The notes under the pieces are model-generated. The model ran no database searches, had not been told where the DNA came from, and saw nothing but the letters and a program-made list of their open reading frames with translations. Both the position numbers and the translations under genes were made by a program. Positions 26,837 through 37,475 of a stretch of 64,000 nt of DNA are shown one piece after another (the first letter of the stretch is position 1; the number at the start of each line of letters is the position of its first letter). Source of the stretch: an uncultured Bacteroidales bacterium (GTDB lineage Bacteria; Bacteroidota; Bacteroidia; Bacteroidales; SZUA-534); contig CADASL010000003.1 of NCBI GenBank assembly GCA_902790595.1, positions 186,001-250,000 on the forward strand. The letters run 5' to 3'.

Positions 26837-28993
26837 ATGCGTAAAATAACACTACTGCTGATTTCAGCGCTGATGGCGAGCCCGTTTGTGTCGAGAGCCG
26901 ACGAGGGAATGTGGCTGCCCATTCTTCTTGAGAAAAATATGGCCACAATGACCGAGCTTGGTTTCAAGCTCACGGCCGAAGACATCTACAACATCAACAA
27001 AGCGTGCGTGAAGGACGCCATTGTGGCGCTGGACGGCGGAAGCTGCACGGCATCGTTTGTGTCGGAAGAGGGCCTGCTGATGACCAACCACCACTGCGGC
27101 TATGGCGAGATTCAGAGCCACAGCACAGTTGAGAATGACTTGCTAACCAATGGTTTCGTGGCCAGAAGCAAGGCCGAGGAGCTGGCCAATCCTGGCAAGA
27201 CGGCTTGGGTTTTGGTCAGGGTTGAGGATGTGACCGAACGCATTGTCAGCCAGATACCCGACGGCTCCAACGAGGAGCAGCGCGAGGAGATTGTCGATTC
27301 GCTCTGCCACGTGATTTCGGAGGAGGCCAAGGCCGACACGCACTACACCGCCCACGTCAAGGATTTTTACTTCGGCAATCAGTATTATCTGTTTGTGTAT
27401 GAAGTTTATAAAGATGTACGACTGGTAGCAGCACCGCCTGAGTCGGTTGGCAAATACGGCGCCGATACCGACAACTGGATGTGGCCGCGTCATACGTGCG
27501 ATTTCTCGATGTTCCGTGTCTATTGCGCTCCCGACGGCTCACCGGCCGAATATTCGGAGGAGAACGTGCCCTACAAGCCGAAACATTTCCTGCCAATCTC
27601 GCTCGAAGGCTACAAGGAGAACGATTTCGCCTTTGTGATGGGCTATCCCGGCTCAACTGACCGATTCTTCTCGTCGTGGGAGACCGAGACCGAGATGACA
27701 GCCACAAACGAGGTGCGCGCCTTTGTGCGTGGCGCCAAGCAGGACGTGTGGGAGAGTTTTATGGATAACGATACTAAAATAAGAATTCAATATGCCTCGA
27801 AGTTCGCGCGGTCGTCGAACTATTGGAAGTACTCAATCGGCCAGAACAAAGGTCTGAAGCGTCTTCACGTTGTTGATAAGAAACGCCAGCTTGAGGCCGA
27901 TTTCGCCAAATGGGTGGCTGCCGATGAGTCGCGCAAAGCGAAATACGGCAAGGCTTTGGATTTGGTTGAGGATGGTGTGATTCAGAATGCCGCCTATAAT
28001 CGTGCCATAACTTATATAATTGAGAGCCAGCTGTATGGAATGGAATCGGCATATTTCGCAACTCGCTGCGAGTCGCATCTGAAAAAACTGGCCGACCCCA
28101 AAACCGACCCCGAGGAAATTCAGAAAGCCCGCGAGGCTCTGCGTGAGCGTGCCGACGAGTTCTTCAAAGACTACAACCGCGAGGTTGACCGCCAGACATC
28201 GAAAACAATGATTAAGCTGTTCATTAAAAACGTTGAGCCGGAATTCTATCCTGAATACATAACCAAAACAGTTTTAGGCAAATACAAGGGCAACATTGAT
28301 AAGTTTGTTGATGATGCGTTTGCAAAATCGGCATTCTGCGACAGAGCTAAGTTTGATGCCTTGGCCGCCAAACCCACCGAGAAAGCCATCAATGCCGACC
28401 CGTTGCTTGCAGCAGGCAGCAGCAGCTATAACCTCTACTCGCAGCTTTACTACCAGTGTGTCGATGGCGCCGACAAACTCTCACAAGGTATGCGCCTCTT
28501 TGTTGCCGGACTGATGGAGATGCAGCCCGACAAGCTTTTCGCACCCGACGCCAACAGCACTATGCGCCTGACCTACGGCACAGTTGCCGGATACAAACCT
28601 GCCGATGCCGTCACCTACGACTATAAAACAACGCTTGAGGGTGTGATGGAGAAAGAGGACCCCGATGTACGCGAGTTCAACGTACCGGCCAAACTCAAAG
28701 AGATTTACCAGAAGAAGGATTATGGCCGTTACGGCAACCCCGACGGCTCGCTGAACGCCTGCTTCACAACCAACAACGACATCACCGGCGGCAACTCGGG
28801 CAGCCCCGTTATGAACGCCCGTGGCGAGCTCATCGGCCTTGCCTTCGACGGCAATTGGGAAGCTATGAGCGGCGACATCGCCTTTGAGCCTGAATTGCAG
28901 AAATGTATCGCAGTGGACATCCGCTACGTGCTGCTCATTATCGACAAGTACTTCGGTGCGCAGAACTTGGTTGACGAGATGGGAATCAAGTAA
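26837..28993 (+). CDS. S46 family dipeptidyl-peptidase (DPP7-like)
   Basis: 718 residues with a signal peptide ending near VSRA. S46 marks: GGSCTASFVSEEGLLMTNHH (catalytic His 85/86), DTDNWMWPRHTCDFSMFRVY (Asp 222), and ITGGNSGSPVMNARGELIGL with Ser 654. These periplasmic enzymes release dipeptides for amino-acid-using Bacteroidetes. Eighteen residues after Ser 654 lies Gly 672 (AFDGNWE); I recall that Arg here marks the Asp/Glu-specific DPP11 and Gly the hydrophobic-preferring DPP7, so DPP7-like is favoured. HTCDF has Cys where I remember Gly. Alone on the plus strand and ended by a strong bidirectional terminator. Confidence 0.94.
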   Translation: MRKITLLLISALMASPFVSRADEGMWLPILLEKNMATMTELGFKLTAEDIYNINKACVKDAIVALDGGSCTASFVSEEGLLMTNHHCGYGEIQSHSTVENDLLTNGFVARSKAEELANPGKTAWVLVRVEDVTERIVSQIPDGSNEEQREEIVDSLCHVISEEAKADTHYTAHVKDFYFGNQYYLFVYEVYKDVRLVAAPPESVGKYGADTDNWMWPRHTCDFSMFRVYCAPDGSPAEYSEENVPYKPKHFLPISLEGYKENDFAFVMGYPGSTDRFFSSWETETEMTATNEVRAFVRGAKQDVWESFMDNDTKIRIQYASKFARSSNYWKYSIGQNKGLKRLHVVDKKRQLEADFAKWVAADESRKAKYGKALDLVEDGVIQNAAYNRAITYIIESQLYGMESAYFATRCESHLKKLADPKTDPEEIQKAREALRERADEFFKDYNREVDRQTSKTMIKLFIKNVEPEFYPEYITKTVLGKYKGNIDKFVDDAFAKSAFCDRAKFDALAAKPTEKAINADPLLAAGSSSYNLYSQLYYQCVDGADKLSQGMRLFVAGLMEMQPDKLFAPDANSTMRLTYGTVAGYKPADAVTYDYKTTLEGVMEKEDPDVREFNVPAKLKEIYQKKDYGRYGNPDGSLNACFTTNNDITGGNSGSPVMNARGELIGLAFDGNWEAMSGDIAFEPELQKCIAVDIRYVLLIIDKYFGAQNLVDEMGIK

Positions 28994-29020
28994 ACTGAAA
29001 CATAAACACCACAAAAAAGA

Positions 29021-29057
29021 AGCCTCACCTAAAAATAGATGAGGCTTTCTTTTTTTT
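29021..29057. terminator. Bidirectional terminator between S46 gene and atpC
   Basis: AGCCTCA (29021-29027) pairs with TGAGGCT (29040-29046) around a 12-base AT-rich loop, followed by TTCTTTTTTTT on the plus strand and preceded by ACAAAAAAGA, which is a T tract on the other strand. It can serve both the convergent S46 gene and atpC. Confidence 0.85.
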
Positions 29058-29077
29058 ATCAATCAACCAATTGATTC

Positions 29078-29323
29078 CTACTTCTCAATCAGCACGTTAA
29101 TTTTGTTGTTTTTGACTTCGACAATACCGCCTTCGATGTCGAACAGTTGCTCGCTATGGTCGGCGTTGTCTTCCACAATACGTATTTGGCCTTTGCCCAA
29201 AGTCGATATTATCGGGGCGTGGCTGTTCAGAATCTCAAACGAGCCCATAACGCCAGGAACGCTCACCAGCGTCACATTTCCGCTGTAAACCGACTTGTCA
29301 GGTGTTACTATTTCCGCAATCAT
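29078..29323 (-). CDS. atpC: ATP synthase epsilon subunit (short form)
   Basis: 81 residues, only the N-terminal beta-sandwich of epsilon: MIAEIVTPDKSVYSGNVTLV, GSFEILNSHAPIIS (family signature) and FDIEGGIVEVKNNKINVLIE. The C-terminal inhibitory helices of longer homologues are missing, which is usual for Bacteroidetes. It sits on the central stalk of F1. Here it is separated from atpD by two small DUF3784-like genes, about 785 bases in all, instead of following directly. Last gene of the ATP synthase region. Confidence 0.95.
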   Translation of the reverse strand: MIAEIVTPDKSVYSGNVTLVSVPGVMGSFEILNSHAPIISTLGKGQIRIVEDNADHSEQLFDIEGGIVEVKNNKINVLIEK

Positions 29324-29388
29324 TTCTTTAAAAGTTTAGAGTTAAAAGTTGAGTCGCTTCGCTGTTGAGAAGTTTAGAAGGTTTAGCA

Positions 29389-29673
29389 CTACGCTGTTTG
29401 GGTTTCAGGTATCTTTCTGCACCAAGTATATTGTAAAGTAATTATTACAACAACCAATATGGCAAGCGCACCTAAAAAGATTGTGTTATAGCCAAAGCAG
29501 ACGTCAAGGATAAACAAAAAACCACCCAATAAATTTCCAATACCCGTTACTAATCGGAATCGTTTTATGTTGATTTTCTTGAAGGGATAAATCAACCATT
29601 TATCGACCTTGCCAGTCAGAATGACAACGCCCCAAACAAAACAAATTATCCCAAATACGATTTCAAAAATCAT
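29389..29673 (-). CDS. Small membrane protein, DUF3784-like (paralogue 1)
   Basis: 94 residues with three hydrophobic helices (about 3-20, 44-62 and 65-83). The motif KINIKRFRLVTGIGNLLGG matches QVNIKRLRLVVALCLWA in the neighbouring gene at 29728-30048, and both end in a Trp-Cys-(K/R)-K motif (YTWCRK, NTWCKK), so the two are diverged duplicates. The paralogue has the KGKADRFIAGYNT start of DUF3784; here it reads TGKVDKWLIYPF, so this copy is degenerate at that motif. No function known. Inserted between atpD and atpC. Confidence 0.7.
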   Translation of the reverse strand: MIFEIVFGIICFVWGVVILTGKVDKWLIYPFKKINIKRFRLVTGIGNLLGGFLFILDVCFGYNTIFLGALAILVVVIITLQYTWCRKIPETQTA

Positions 29674-29696
29674 AACCTTCTGTTTTTATGCCTATC

Positions 29697-29724
29697 GTAG
29701 AGACGCGGCGCGCCACGTCTCTAC
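29697..29724. repeat. Palindromic element between the two small membrane genes
   Basis: GTAGAGACG and CGTCTCTAC form a perfect 9-bp stem around CGGCGCGCCA, which is itself GC-rich and partly self-complementary. GTAGAGACG-type palindromes are, as I recall, a recurrent intergenic element in Bacteroidetes and cyanobacteria. It could act as a processing or termination hairpin in the atpD-atpC transcript. Confidence 0.65.
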
Positions 29725-29727
29725 TGT

Positions 29728-30048
29728 TTAATCTTCCGCTTTCTTCTTGCACCAAGTGTTTGCCAAAATAACCGTCACAATGGCTATCGCGAAAATTATT
29801 CCCAATAAAATAAATACCTCACTACCAGGCTTTTCGTGCTTTGGAAGGTTAGGAAGAACCAAAACGCAAACAGCCGTTGTTGCCCAAAGGCATAAGGCCA
29901 CCACCAAACGCAATCGCTTGATGTTTACCTGTTTGCGTTCTTCTTCGCTTGCAGTGTTATAACCAGCAATAAACCTATCGGCTTTGCCCTTAAGAAGTAA
30001 AACCCCCAAGGCAATCATTACTACCGCTATAACAATCAAAATCACCAT
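29728..30048 (-). CDS. Small membrane protein, DUF3784 family (paralogue 2)
   Basis: 106 residues: helix 2-18, then LLKGKADRFIAGYNTASEEE, the recognisable DUF3784 opening, helices near 49-66 and 76-96, and a basic C terminus with NTWCKKK. The family is widespread in Firmicutes and Bacteroidetes and uncharacterised. It begins 60 bases after atpD; those 60 bases are a tandem of TAATGCC/CCAATGC words (30071-30101). The pair interrupts the usual atpD-atpC junction. Confidence 0.75.
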   Translation of the reverse strand: MVILIVIAVVMIALGVLLLKGKADRFIAGYNTASEEERKQVNIKRLRLVVALCLWATTAVCVLVLPNLPKHEKPGSEVFILLGIIFAIAIVTVILANTWCKKKAED

Positions 30049-30108
30049 AACACTCCTAACTCCTAATTACTAATGCCTAATGCCCAATGCCTAATGCCTA
30101 AACAACCA

Positions 30109-31629
<1,521 letters not shown>

Positions 31630-31646
31630 TTAATAGTTACACTTTT

Positions 31647-32624
31647 TTATTTGTCGCGGTTCAGCAGTTTTTGGCTCAATTCGCGCAGCGGGCTCACCTC
31701 CAGTCCGCGGGCACTCAATTTATCCAAAATCTGCGTTGCCTTGTTATCGTATTCCTCAATTTTTTTCTCACTCATTCGGTCGATGCCGTACTTCACATAC
31801 ATTGCCCTGATGGCCTCGATTTTCGCCTCCTCGTCAAACTCCGTGCGCCCCAGCCAGTCGTTCATAGTGGCTCGGTCTTGCGCCGATGCCGCGTTCAACG
31901 CATTGATTAGCAGATAGGTTTTCTTGCCGCACACAATGTCGCCGCCAATGCGCTTGCCAAACGTTTCGGGGTTGCCGAAGGTGTCGAGCAGGTCGTCGCG
32001 CAGTTGGAACGCCAGGCCCAGATTGATGCCGAAGTCGTACAACAGTTGCGCGTCGGCGTCGGTGGCGCCACCCATAAGCGCGCCCGTTTTCAGGCAGGCG
32101 CCAATCAGCACCGATGTCTTCAGCCTTATCATTTCAATGTACTCATTTTCAGTAATATCAGCCCGCTCCTCAAACTCCATATCGTACATTTGCCCCTCGC
32201 AAACCTCCTGCGCCGTGCGGGCGAACAGTTCGGCTATCTTGCTGAAACTGTTGCTCTTGGTCTGATGCAGAATGCTGAACGCCTCAACCAGCATTGTGTC
32301 GCCCGACAGAATGGCGGTGTTGTCGCCGTATTTGGCGGGCACCGTGGGCTTTCCGCGACGGATGGGCGCGCGGTCCATAACGTCGTCGTGCAGCAGCGTG
32401 AAGTTGTGGAACATTTCCCACGCAATGGCGGGCGTGTAAGCGTCGGCAACCTTGTCAGCGTCAAACACTTGGCAGGCCAGAACCGTCAGCAGCGGACGGA
32501 TGCGTTTTCCGCCGTTGCCCATTGAGTACACAATCGGCTCGTAAAGCCCCTGCGGCTCGCGCTGCAAAGGCAGTGCGGCAATGCGCTGCTCAATGGTTTT
32601 CAATATGTTGGCCGTGCTTTCCAT
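31647..32624 (-). CDS. Trans-polyprenyl diphosphate synthase
   Basis: 325 residues; extends IPP onto an allylic diphosphate. Both Asp-rich motifs are present: LLHDDVMDRAPIRRGKPT (first, near 78) and FQLRDDLLDTFG (second, near 205), with the expected MGNGGKRIRPLL at the start. The residue just before the first motif (F-T-L) suggests a medium-to-long product; whether farnesyl, geranylgeranyl or octaprenyl cannot be said. Its ATG overlaps the epimerase stop by one base (TAATG), so the two are translationally coupled. Placed inside the ATP synthase gene run. Confidence 0.92.
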   Translation of the reverse strand: MESTANILKTIEQRIAALPLQREPQGLYEPIVYSMGNGGKRIRPLLTVLACQVFDADKVADAYTPAIAWEMFHNFTLLHDDVMDRAPIRRGKPTVPAKYGDNTAILSGDTMLVEAFSILHQTKSNSFSKIAELFARTAQEVCEGQMYDMEFEERADITENEYIEMIRLKTSVLIGACLKTGALMGGATDADAQLLYDFGINLGLAFQLRDDLLDTFGNPETFGKRIGGDIVCGKKTYLLINALNAASAQDRATMNDWLGRTEFDEEAKIEAIRAMYVKYGIDRMSEKKIEEYDNKATQILDKLSARGLEVSPLRELSQKLLNRDK

Positions 32625-33568
32625 TATTGAATGTTCAATTCAAAAAGTCCTTTTTCAATTATCTTGCGTATGCCCTCGTCAACCTTGATGAGCGGACGGT
32701 TGAGCAGCGCCTTCATATCCGAGTTGTCGGGTTGGCGGCGGCGCATATCGCCCTCTTTGAGCGGTTCAACGTGCACGATTTTCGATTTTGAGCCCGTCTC
32801 GCGGATGATTATCTCCGCCAACTCCTTGATTGTCACCTCGCGGTTTCCGCCGATGTTTATCACCCCGTTCACCACCTTGTTCTCGTAAAAGGCTGTCAGA
32901 CAGGTGTCGATGTTATCGTCGATGTAGCAGAAGGTGCGTGTCTGCAGGCCGTCGCCGTAGATGGTGATGTCGCGGTTGTTGAGCGCCGCCAGCATAAACT
33001 TGCTGATGACAAAATCGCGGCTCTGTTTCGGCCCGTAGGTGTTGAAGAATCGGAAGATGGTGTAGTCAAGGTCGTACTCCTGTTTGTAAGAGCGCAGGAA
33101 GGCCTCGCCAATGTTCTTCACCACCGCGTAGGGCAGACGGCTGTTGAGCGGCGTTGTGTAAACGTTCTGCGGCATTTCCACAGGGTCGCCGTAAATCTCC
33201 GACGACGATGAGAAAAACACCCTCTTCACGGTTGTGTTCTTCGAGAGCGACAGCACGTTTTTTATTCCGTCGATGTCGTTCAGCACGCTCACGGGGTATT
33301 GCTGCGTGCGCAGAACGCCCACCACGGCGGCAAAGTGGAACACATAGTCGAACTGATAGGTTGTCATAACGGGCGCAATCTCGGTGTAGTCGTTCACGTC
33401 GCACTTTATGAACCTCCAGTTGGTTTTCGGCAGGTTGGGCAGTTTGCCGATGTTGCCTGTCGAAAGATTATCGACAATCACAACATAGTTGTCGGGGTTG
33501 CTAATCAACTTTTCAGCCAACGCGCTCCCAATGAATCCCGCTCCTCCTGTCACTAATATCTTATTCAT
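32624..33568 (-). CDS. NAD-dependent sugar-nucleotide epimerase/dehydratase
   Basis: 314-residue extended SDR. NAD loop TGGAGFIGSALAE (7-19), VDNLSTG, catalytic Ser in FFSSSSEIYGDP (near 120) and YAVVKNIGEAFLR with Tyr-xxx-Lys (near 147). Family marks RFFNTYGPKQSRDFV and INIGGNREVTIKELAEII are those of UDP-glucose 4-epimerase/UDP-glucuronate decarboxylase relatives. Substrate not determinable. Starts 10 bases after atpG and is coupled to the polyprenyl synthase downstream; a joint role in making a lipid-linked sugar is possible but is inference from pairing only. Confidence 0.9.
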   Translation of the reverse strand: MNKILVTGGAGFIGSALAEKLISNPDNYVVIVDNLSTGNIGKLPNLPKTNWRFIKCDVNDYTEIAPVMTTYQFDYVFHFAAVVGVLRTQQYPVSVLNDIDGIKNVLSLSKNTTVKRVFFSSSSEIYGDPVEMPQNVYTTPLNSRLPYAVVKNIGEAFLRSYKQEYDLDYTIFRFFNTYGPKQSRDFVISKFMLAALNNRDITIYGDGLQTRTFCYIDDNIDTCLTAFYENKVVNGVINIGGNREVTIKELAEIIIRETGSKSKIVHVEPLKEGDMRRRQPDNSDMKALLNRPLIKVDEGIRKIIEKGLFELNIQ

Positions 33569-33578
33569 TCTCTGTCAA

Positions 33579-34454
33579 TTAATCTTTAAGAGCGTCGGCG
33601 CCGCCCACAATTTCAGTAATCTCGTTGGTGATGGCCGCCTGACGCGCCTTGTTGTACTGCAGGTTGAGTGTGCGCAGCAGTTCGGTGGCGTTGTCGGTGG
33701 CCTTGTGCATTGCTGTCATTCGCGCGGCGTGCTCTGCGGCGTACGAGTTGAGTACGGCCTTGTAGAACTGCATTCGCAGCGACATTGGCAGAATCTTCTC
33801 CACCAGGCTCTCCTCCGACGGCTCAAAAATGTAGTTTGTGGCTGCATTCTTGCCTCCAGTCTGCGCGGCGGGCACAATCGGCAGCAGTTGCTCTGTGGTC
33901 ACCACCTGCGTCGACGCGTTCTTGAAGAAGTTGTAAACCAGCACCACCTTGTCGTACTTGCCTGCGGCAAAGTCGCCCATTATTTGGTCGATGATGGGCA
34001 GGGCGTGGGCAAAGTCGAGTGTCGAGTACAACTCGTTGAACTCCGTCACCTCAAGTTTGCTGCGTTTGGCAAACTCGAAGGCGTTCTTGCCGATTGCAAT
34101 CACGTCGGCGTTGGTGAGTCCCTGCGCCCGTTGCTCTGCAATCACCTGATTGATAGCCTTGTTCACATTCGCGTTGAACGCGCCGCACAAGCCTCGGTTC
34201 GAGTTGATGGCAACCACCAGCAGGCGGGTGCCGTCGCCGTGGCCTTTGGTGAAGGCGCACTCGCCCGACTCGTTCAGCGTCTCCGACAGGTTCGCCAGTA
34301 TTTCGGCCAGTTTGTTGGCAAAAGGCCGAAGTTTGATAACGGCGTCTTGAGCCTTGCGCAGTTTGGCCGCCGACACAAGTTTCATTGCACTTGTGACCTG
34401 CCGCGTGGTCTGCACCGAAGCAATTCTTTGCCTGATTTCCTTCAGGTTTGCCAT
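33579..34454 (-). CDS. atpG: ATP synthase gamma subunit
   Basis: 291 residues; rotating central stalk. N-terminal coiled-coil helix MANLKEIRQRIASVQTTRQV with TSAMKLVSAAKLRKAQ, NRGLCGAFNANV in the middle, and the C-terminal helix MTAMHKATDNATELLRTLNL with YNKARQAAITNEITEIVGGA, all diagnostic. It begins 12 bases after atpA. Normal length, no anomalies. Confidence 0.97.
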   Translation of the reverse strand: MANLKEIRQRIASVQTTRQVTSAMKLVSAAKLRKAQDAVIKLRPFANKLAEILANLSETLNESGECAFTKGHGDGTRLLVVAINSNRGLCGAFNANVNKAINQVIAEQRAQGLTNADVIAIGKNAFEFAKRSKLEVTEFNELYSTLDFAHALPIIDQIMGDFAAGKYDKVVLVYNFFKNASTQVVTTEQLLPIVPAAQTGGKNAATNYIFEPSEESLVEKILPMSLRMQFYKAVLNSYAAEHAARMTAMHKATDNATELLRTLNLQYNKARQAAITNEITEIVGGADALKD

Positions 34455-34466
34455 AGCGTTTTACTT

Positions 34467-36071
34467 TTAGTTTGCGTATTTAGCCGATACTTCTTTAACT
34501 GTCTCTTTTATAGCGTTTTCAGCGTTCTCGGTCAATGTGCCCGCCTTCAGTTCGTCAAGCGTGTCGCGGTGCTTCAGTTCCATTGTCTCAAGGAAATCGG
34601 CCTCAAAATCGCGCACTTTGTTGATTGGCACGTCGGCAAGCAAGCCCTTCACGCCGCAGTAGATGATGGCAATCTGCTTCTCCACGGGCATCGGGGCGTA
34701 CTGTCCCTGTTTCAGAATCTCAACGTTCTTGCGGCCTTTGTCGAGCACGGCCTTTGTGGCGGCGTCAAGGTCAGAGCCGAATTTCGAGAACGCCTCCAAC
34801 TCACGGAACTGCGCTTGGTCGATTTTCAGCGTACCAGCCACCTTCTTCATACTCTTAATCTGCGCGTTACCACCCACACGCGATACCGAGATACCCACGT
34901 TGATGGCAGGGCGGATGCCCGAGTTGAACAGGTCCGACTCAAGGTAAATCTGTCCGTCGGTGATTGAGATTACGTTGGTCGGGATGTAGGCCGAAACGTC
35001 GCCTGCCTGCGTCTCAATGATTGGCAGCGCGGTGAGTGAGCCTCCACCCTTCACAAGCGGTTCGCCGTTCTCGTCCTTGGCGTCCTTCAGCACAGGCGGA
35101 AGGTCGTTCATTTGGCGCGCAACCTCGTCGCTCTCAATGATTTTCGCGGCACGCTCCAGCAGACGGCTGTGCAGGTAGAAGACGTCGCCAGGGTAAGCCT
35201 CGCGGCCAGGCGGACGACGAAGCAGCAGCGACACCTCACGGTACGACACGGCCTGTTTCGAAAGGTCGTCGTACACAACCAGCGCAGGACGGCCAGTGTC
35301 GCGGAAGAACTCGCCAATGGCGGCGCCCGCAAACGGCGCGTTGAACTGCATTGCGGCAGGGTCCGAAGCCGTTGCCGACACAATTATTGTATAGGCCATT
35401 GCGCCGTGACGCTCAAGCGTTTTGGCGATGTTGGCCACGGTGCTGCCCTTCTGCCCGATTGCCACGTAGATGCAGTAAACGGGTTTCCCAGCGTCGTAGA
35501 AACTCTTTTGGTTGATGATGGTGTCGATGGCGATGGCTGTTTTTCCTGTCTGACGGTCGCCAATGATAAGTTCGCGCTGTCCGCGGCCGATTGGCGTCAT
35601 AGCGTCAACAGGTTTCAGGCCTGTCTGCAACGGCTCTTTCACAGGCTGACGGAACAGAACGCCAGGCGCCTTGCGCTCCAGCGGCATTTCGTAGAGTTTG
35701 CCAGTGATGGGGCCCTTGCCGTCGATGGGCTCACCAATGGTGTTGATGATGCGGCCCAGCAACCCCTCGCCCACGTTGATAGACGCGATGCGGCGGGTGC
35801 GCTTCACGGTGTCGCCCTCCTTGATTCCCTCCGACGGGCCCAGCAAAACGGCGCCCACGTTGTCCTCCTCAAGGTTCTGCACAATGCCCTTCACGCCGTT
35901 CTCGAACTCGATAAGTTCGTTCGACTGCGCGTTCGACAGCCCGTAGATGCGGGCGATGCCGTCGCCGATGGTCAGCACGGTGCCCACCTCGTCAAATTCG
36001 TTTGCCGATTTGAAGCCCTCAAGTTGCTGCTTCAGAACCGATGATATTTCCGATGGTTTGATATCTGCCAT
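34467..36071 (-). CDS. atpA: ATP synthase alpha subunit
   Basis: 534 residues; non-catalytic nucleotide-binding F1 subunit. P-loop GDRQTGKT near 172, [20 protein letters not shown], the signature [17 protein letters not shown] near 370 with the conserved Arg, and a longer C-terminal helical domain. Starts 17 bases after atpH. Slightly longer than the roughly 505-residue average, as in other Bacteroidetes. Confidence 0.97.
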   Translation of the reverse strand: MADIKPSEISSVLKQQLEGFKSANEFDEVGTVLTIGDGIARIYGLSNAQSNELIEFENGVKGIVQNLEEDNVGAVLLGPSEGIKEGDTVKRTRRIASINVGEGLLGRIINTIGEPIDGKGPITGKLYEMPLERKAPGVLFRQPVKEPLQTGLKPVDAMTPIGRGQRELIIGDRQTGKTAIAIDTIINQKSFYDAGKPVYCIYVAIGQKGSTVANIAKTLERHGAMAYTIIVSATASDPAAMQFNAPFAGAAIGEFFRDTGRPALVVYDDLSKQAVSYREVSLLLRRPPGREAYPGDVFYLHSRLLERAAKIIESDEVARQMNDLPPVLKDAKDENGEPLVKGGGSLTALPIIETQAGDVSAYIPTNVISITDGQIYLESDLFNSGIRPAINVGISVSRVGGNAQIKSMKKVAGTLKIDQAQFRELEAFSKFGSDLDAATKAVLDKGRKNVEILKQGQYAPMPVEKQIAIIYCGVKGLLADVPINKVRDFEADFLETMELKHRDTLDELKAGTLTENAENAIKETVKEVSAKYAN

Positions 36072-36088
36072 AATATTTTGGTTTTTAT

Positions 36089-36634
36089 CTAATTAATCGA
36101 TGTTTGAGTAAATTTCTGTTTCAGGTTGTTCAGTTTCGAACTGACGCTTGCGTCCAACTGTTGGTCGCCAATGCGAAGCACGAAACCTCCAATCAGGCTC
36201 GGGTCCTCCGACGCCGTCATTTCCACCTCCGACTTGCACATTTCGGCAATGGCCTTGCGCAGGCGTTCGGTCGTCTTTTCGTCGATGGGCGCGGCCGTGG
36301 TGATGTGCACTTGGCGGATGTTGGCGTACTCGTAGAATCGGCTCGCAAAATTGCGGCACATTGCGCCAATGTAGCGCTCGCGGCGGTTGGCCACCACCAT
36401 TTGCAGAAATGCGAGTGTCAGCGCGTCAACCTTGCCGCTGAAAATCTTGTCAAACGCCTTTGCCTTTGCCGACGGCTTGATGACGGGGCTTTCGGCCAGT
36501 TGCACCATTTCGGGCAGGGCGCACACTTGAGCCACAAGGTCGGTGTCGGCTTTCACGCGCTCCACCAGTTTCTTCTCCTGTGCCAGTTCAAAGAGTGCCT
36601 TGGCGTATCTGACGGCTATTCTGCTTTGGTCCAT
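36089..36634 (-). CDS. atpH: ATP synthase delta subunit
   Basis: 181 residues; links F1 to the peripheral stalk. [16 protein letters not shown] at the start, [18 protein letters not shown] near 95 and the C-terminal [21 protein letters not shown] are the OSCP/delta signature. Its ATG is 1 base past the atpF stop, indicating tight coupling. Confidence 0.94.
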   Translation of the reverse strand: MDQSRIAVRYAKALFELAQEKKLVERVKADTDLVAQVCALPEMVQLAESPVIKPSAKAKAFDKIFSGKVDALTLAFLQMVVANRRERYIGAMCRNFASRFYEYANIRQVHITTAAPIDEKTTERLRKAIAEMCKSEVEMTASEDPSLIGGFVLRIGDQQLDASVSSKLNNLKQKFTQTSIN

Positions 36635-36635
36635 A

Positions 36636-37130
36636 TCAGTTCAGGTTTGATTGGTTCAGAATGTCGTCGATGAGTTCGGCCTGTTTCTTCTTGTCGGAAA
36701 GTTCCTTTGTCAGGATTTTTTCGGCAATCTCGATTGAGAGCGATGCCACTTGGTCCTTCAACTCGTTCATAGCGGCGCGCTTCTCGTCGTCGATGAGTTT
36801 GCGGGCCTGCGCCAGAATCTTGTCGGCTTCGGCCTTGGCCGTCTCTTTCGACTCCTCGATAATCCTGTCCTTCATTTCGCGGGCCTCGCGCACGATTTTG
36901 TCGCGTTCTGCGCGCGCTTCTTTCATAATCTGCTCGTTTTCAGCCTTCAGACCAGCCATTTCCTTTTTGGCGTTCTCGGCCGAGTTGAGCGCGTCCTCAA
37001 TGTTCTTTGTCCGCTCCTCAACCATTTTCAGGATTGGCTTCCAGGCGAATTTCGCAAGCAGGAAGACCAGTACCAGGAAGATTAGGACGGTCCAGAAAAG
37101 CAATCCGATTTGTGGGGTTACTAAATCCAT
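36636..37130 (-). CDS. atpF: ATP synthase b subunit
   Basis: 164 residues; one membrane helix near the N terminus (IGLLFWTVLIFLVLVFLLA, about 8-26) and then a long charged coiled coil (Lys/Glu/Ala heptads to residue 140) forming the peripheral stalk. KPILKMVEERTKNIEDALN is typical. A single b gene, no b' copy, is seen. An 85-base gap separates it from atpE. Confidence 0.95.
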   Translation of the reverse strand: MDLVTPQIGLLFWTVLIFLVLVFLLAKFAWKPILKMVEERTKNIEDALNSAENAKKEMAGLKAENEQIMKEARAERDKIVREAREMKDRIIEESKETAKAEADKILAQARKLIDDEKRAAMNELKDQVASLSIEIAEKILTKELSDKKKQAELIDDILNQSNLN

Positions 37131-37215
37131 ATTGTTTCGTTTTTAGTTTCCTTTTTAAAATGCCCTTGCAGCCAATCGCTGCAAGTGGCATTTAGTTGTT
37201 TTTGGTGTTTGCCGA

Positions 37216-37440
37216 TTACAACGAAGCAAGCAGTGATACAACGATTGCGAACAGTGCGCAACCCTCAACCAATGCAGCCGAAATAATCATATTGGTTTGC
37301 ACCTGACCAGCAGCCTCAGGCTGACGGGCAATGGCGTCCATTGCCTGACCGCCGATACGGCCGATACCCAAACCTGCACCAATTACTGCGAGACCAGCAC
37401 CTAATACTGCCAAACCCGCACCTACTGAAAATGGTTCCAT
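37216..37440 (-). CDS. atpE: ATP synthase c subunit (proteolipid)
   Basis: 74 residues; two helices joined by the RQPEA loop (residues 39-43). Helix 1 is GAGLAVLGAGLAVIGAGLGIG, whose GxGxG pattern packs the rotor ring; only its start is quoted as evidence. The ion-binding carboxylate is E59 in AALVEGCAL. The Gln and the Glu-Ser pair that mark Na+-binding rings are absent (Ile near 27 and Gly 60 instead), so protons are the likely coupling ion. Start fixed by MEPFSVGAGL. Confidence 0.95.
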   Translation of the reverse strand: MEPFSVGAGLAVLGAGLAVIGAGLGIGRIGGQAMDAIARQPEAAGQVQTNMIISAALVEGCALFAIVVSLLASL

Positions 37441-37475
37441 AAAATTTAATTTTTAAATTAAACGTAAGTTCTTTA

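Noticed and set aside
32624..33568. Capsule or O-antigen locus around the epimerase
   Set aside because: Only an epimerase and a polyprenyl synthase occur, both inside the ATP synthase run; no transferase, flippase or polymerase gene adjoins.
33489..34967. 492-codon plus-strand frame opposite atpG/atpA
   Set aside because: Covers certain ATP synthase genes and has no domain.
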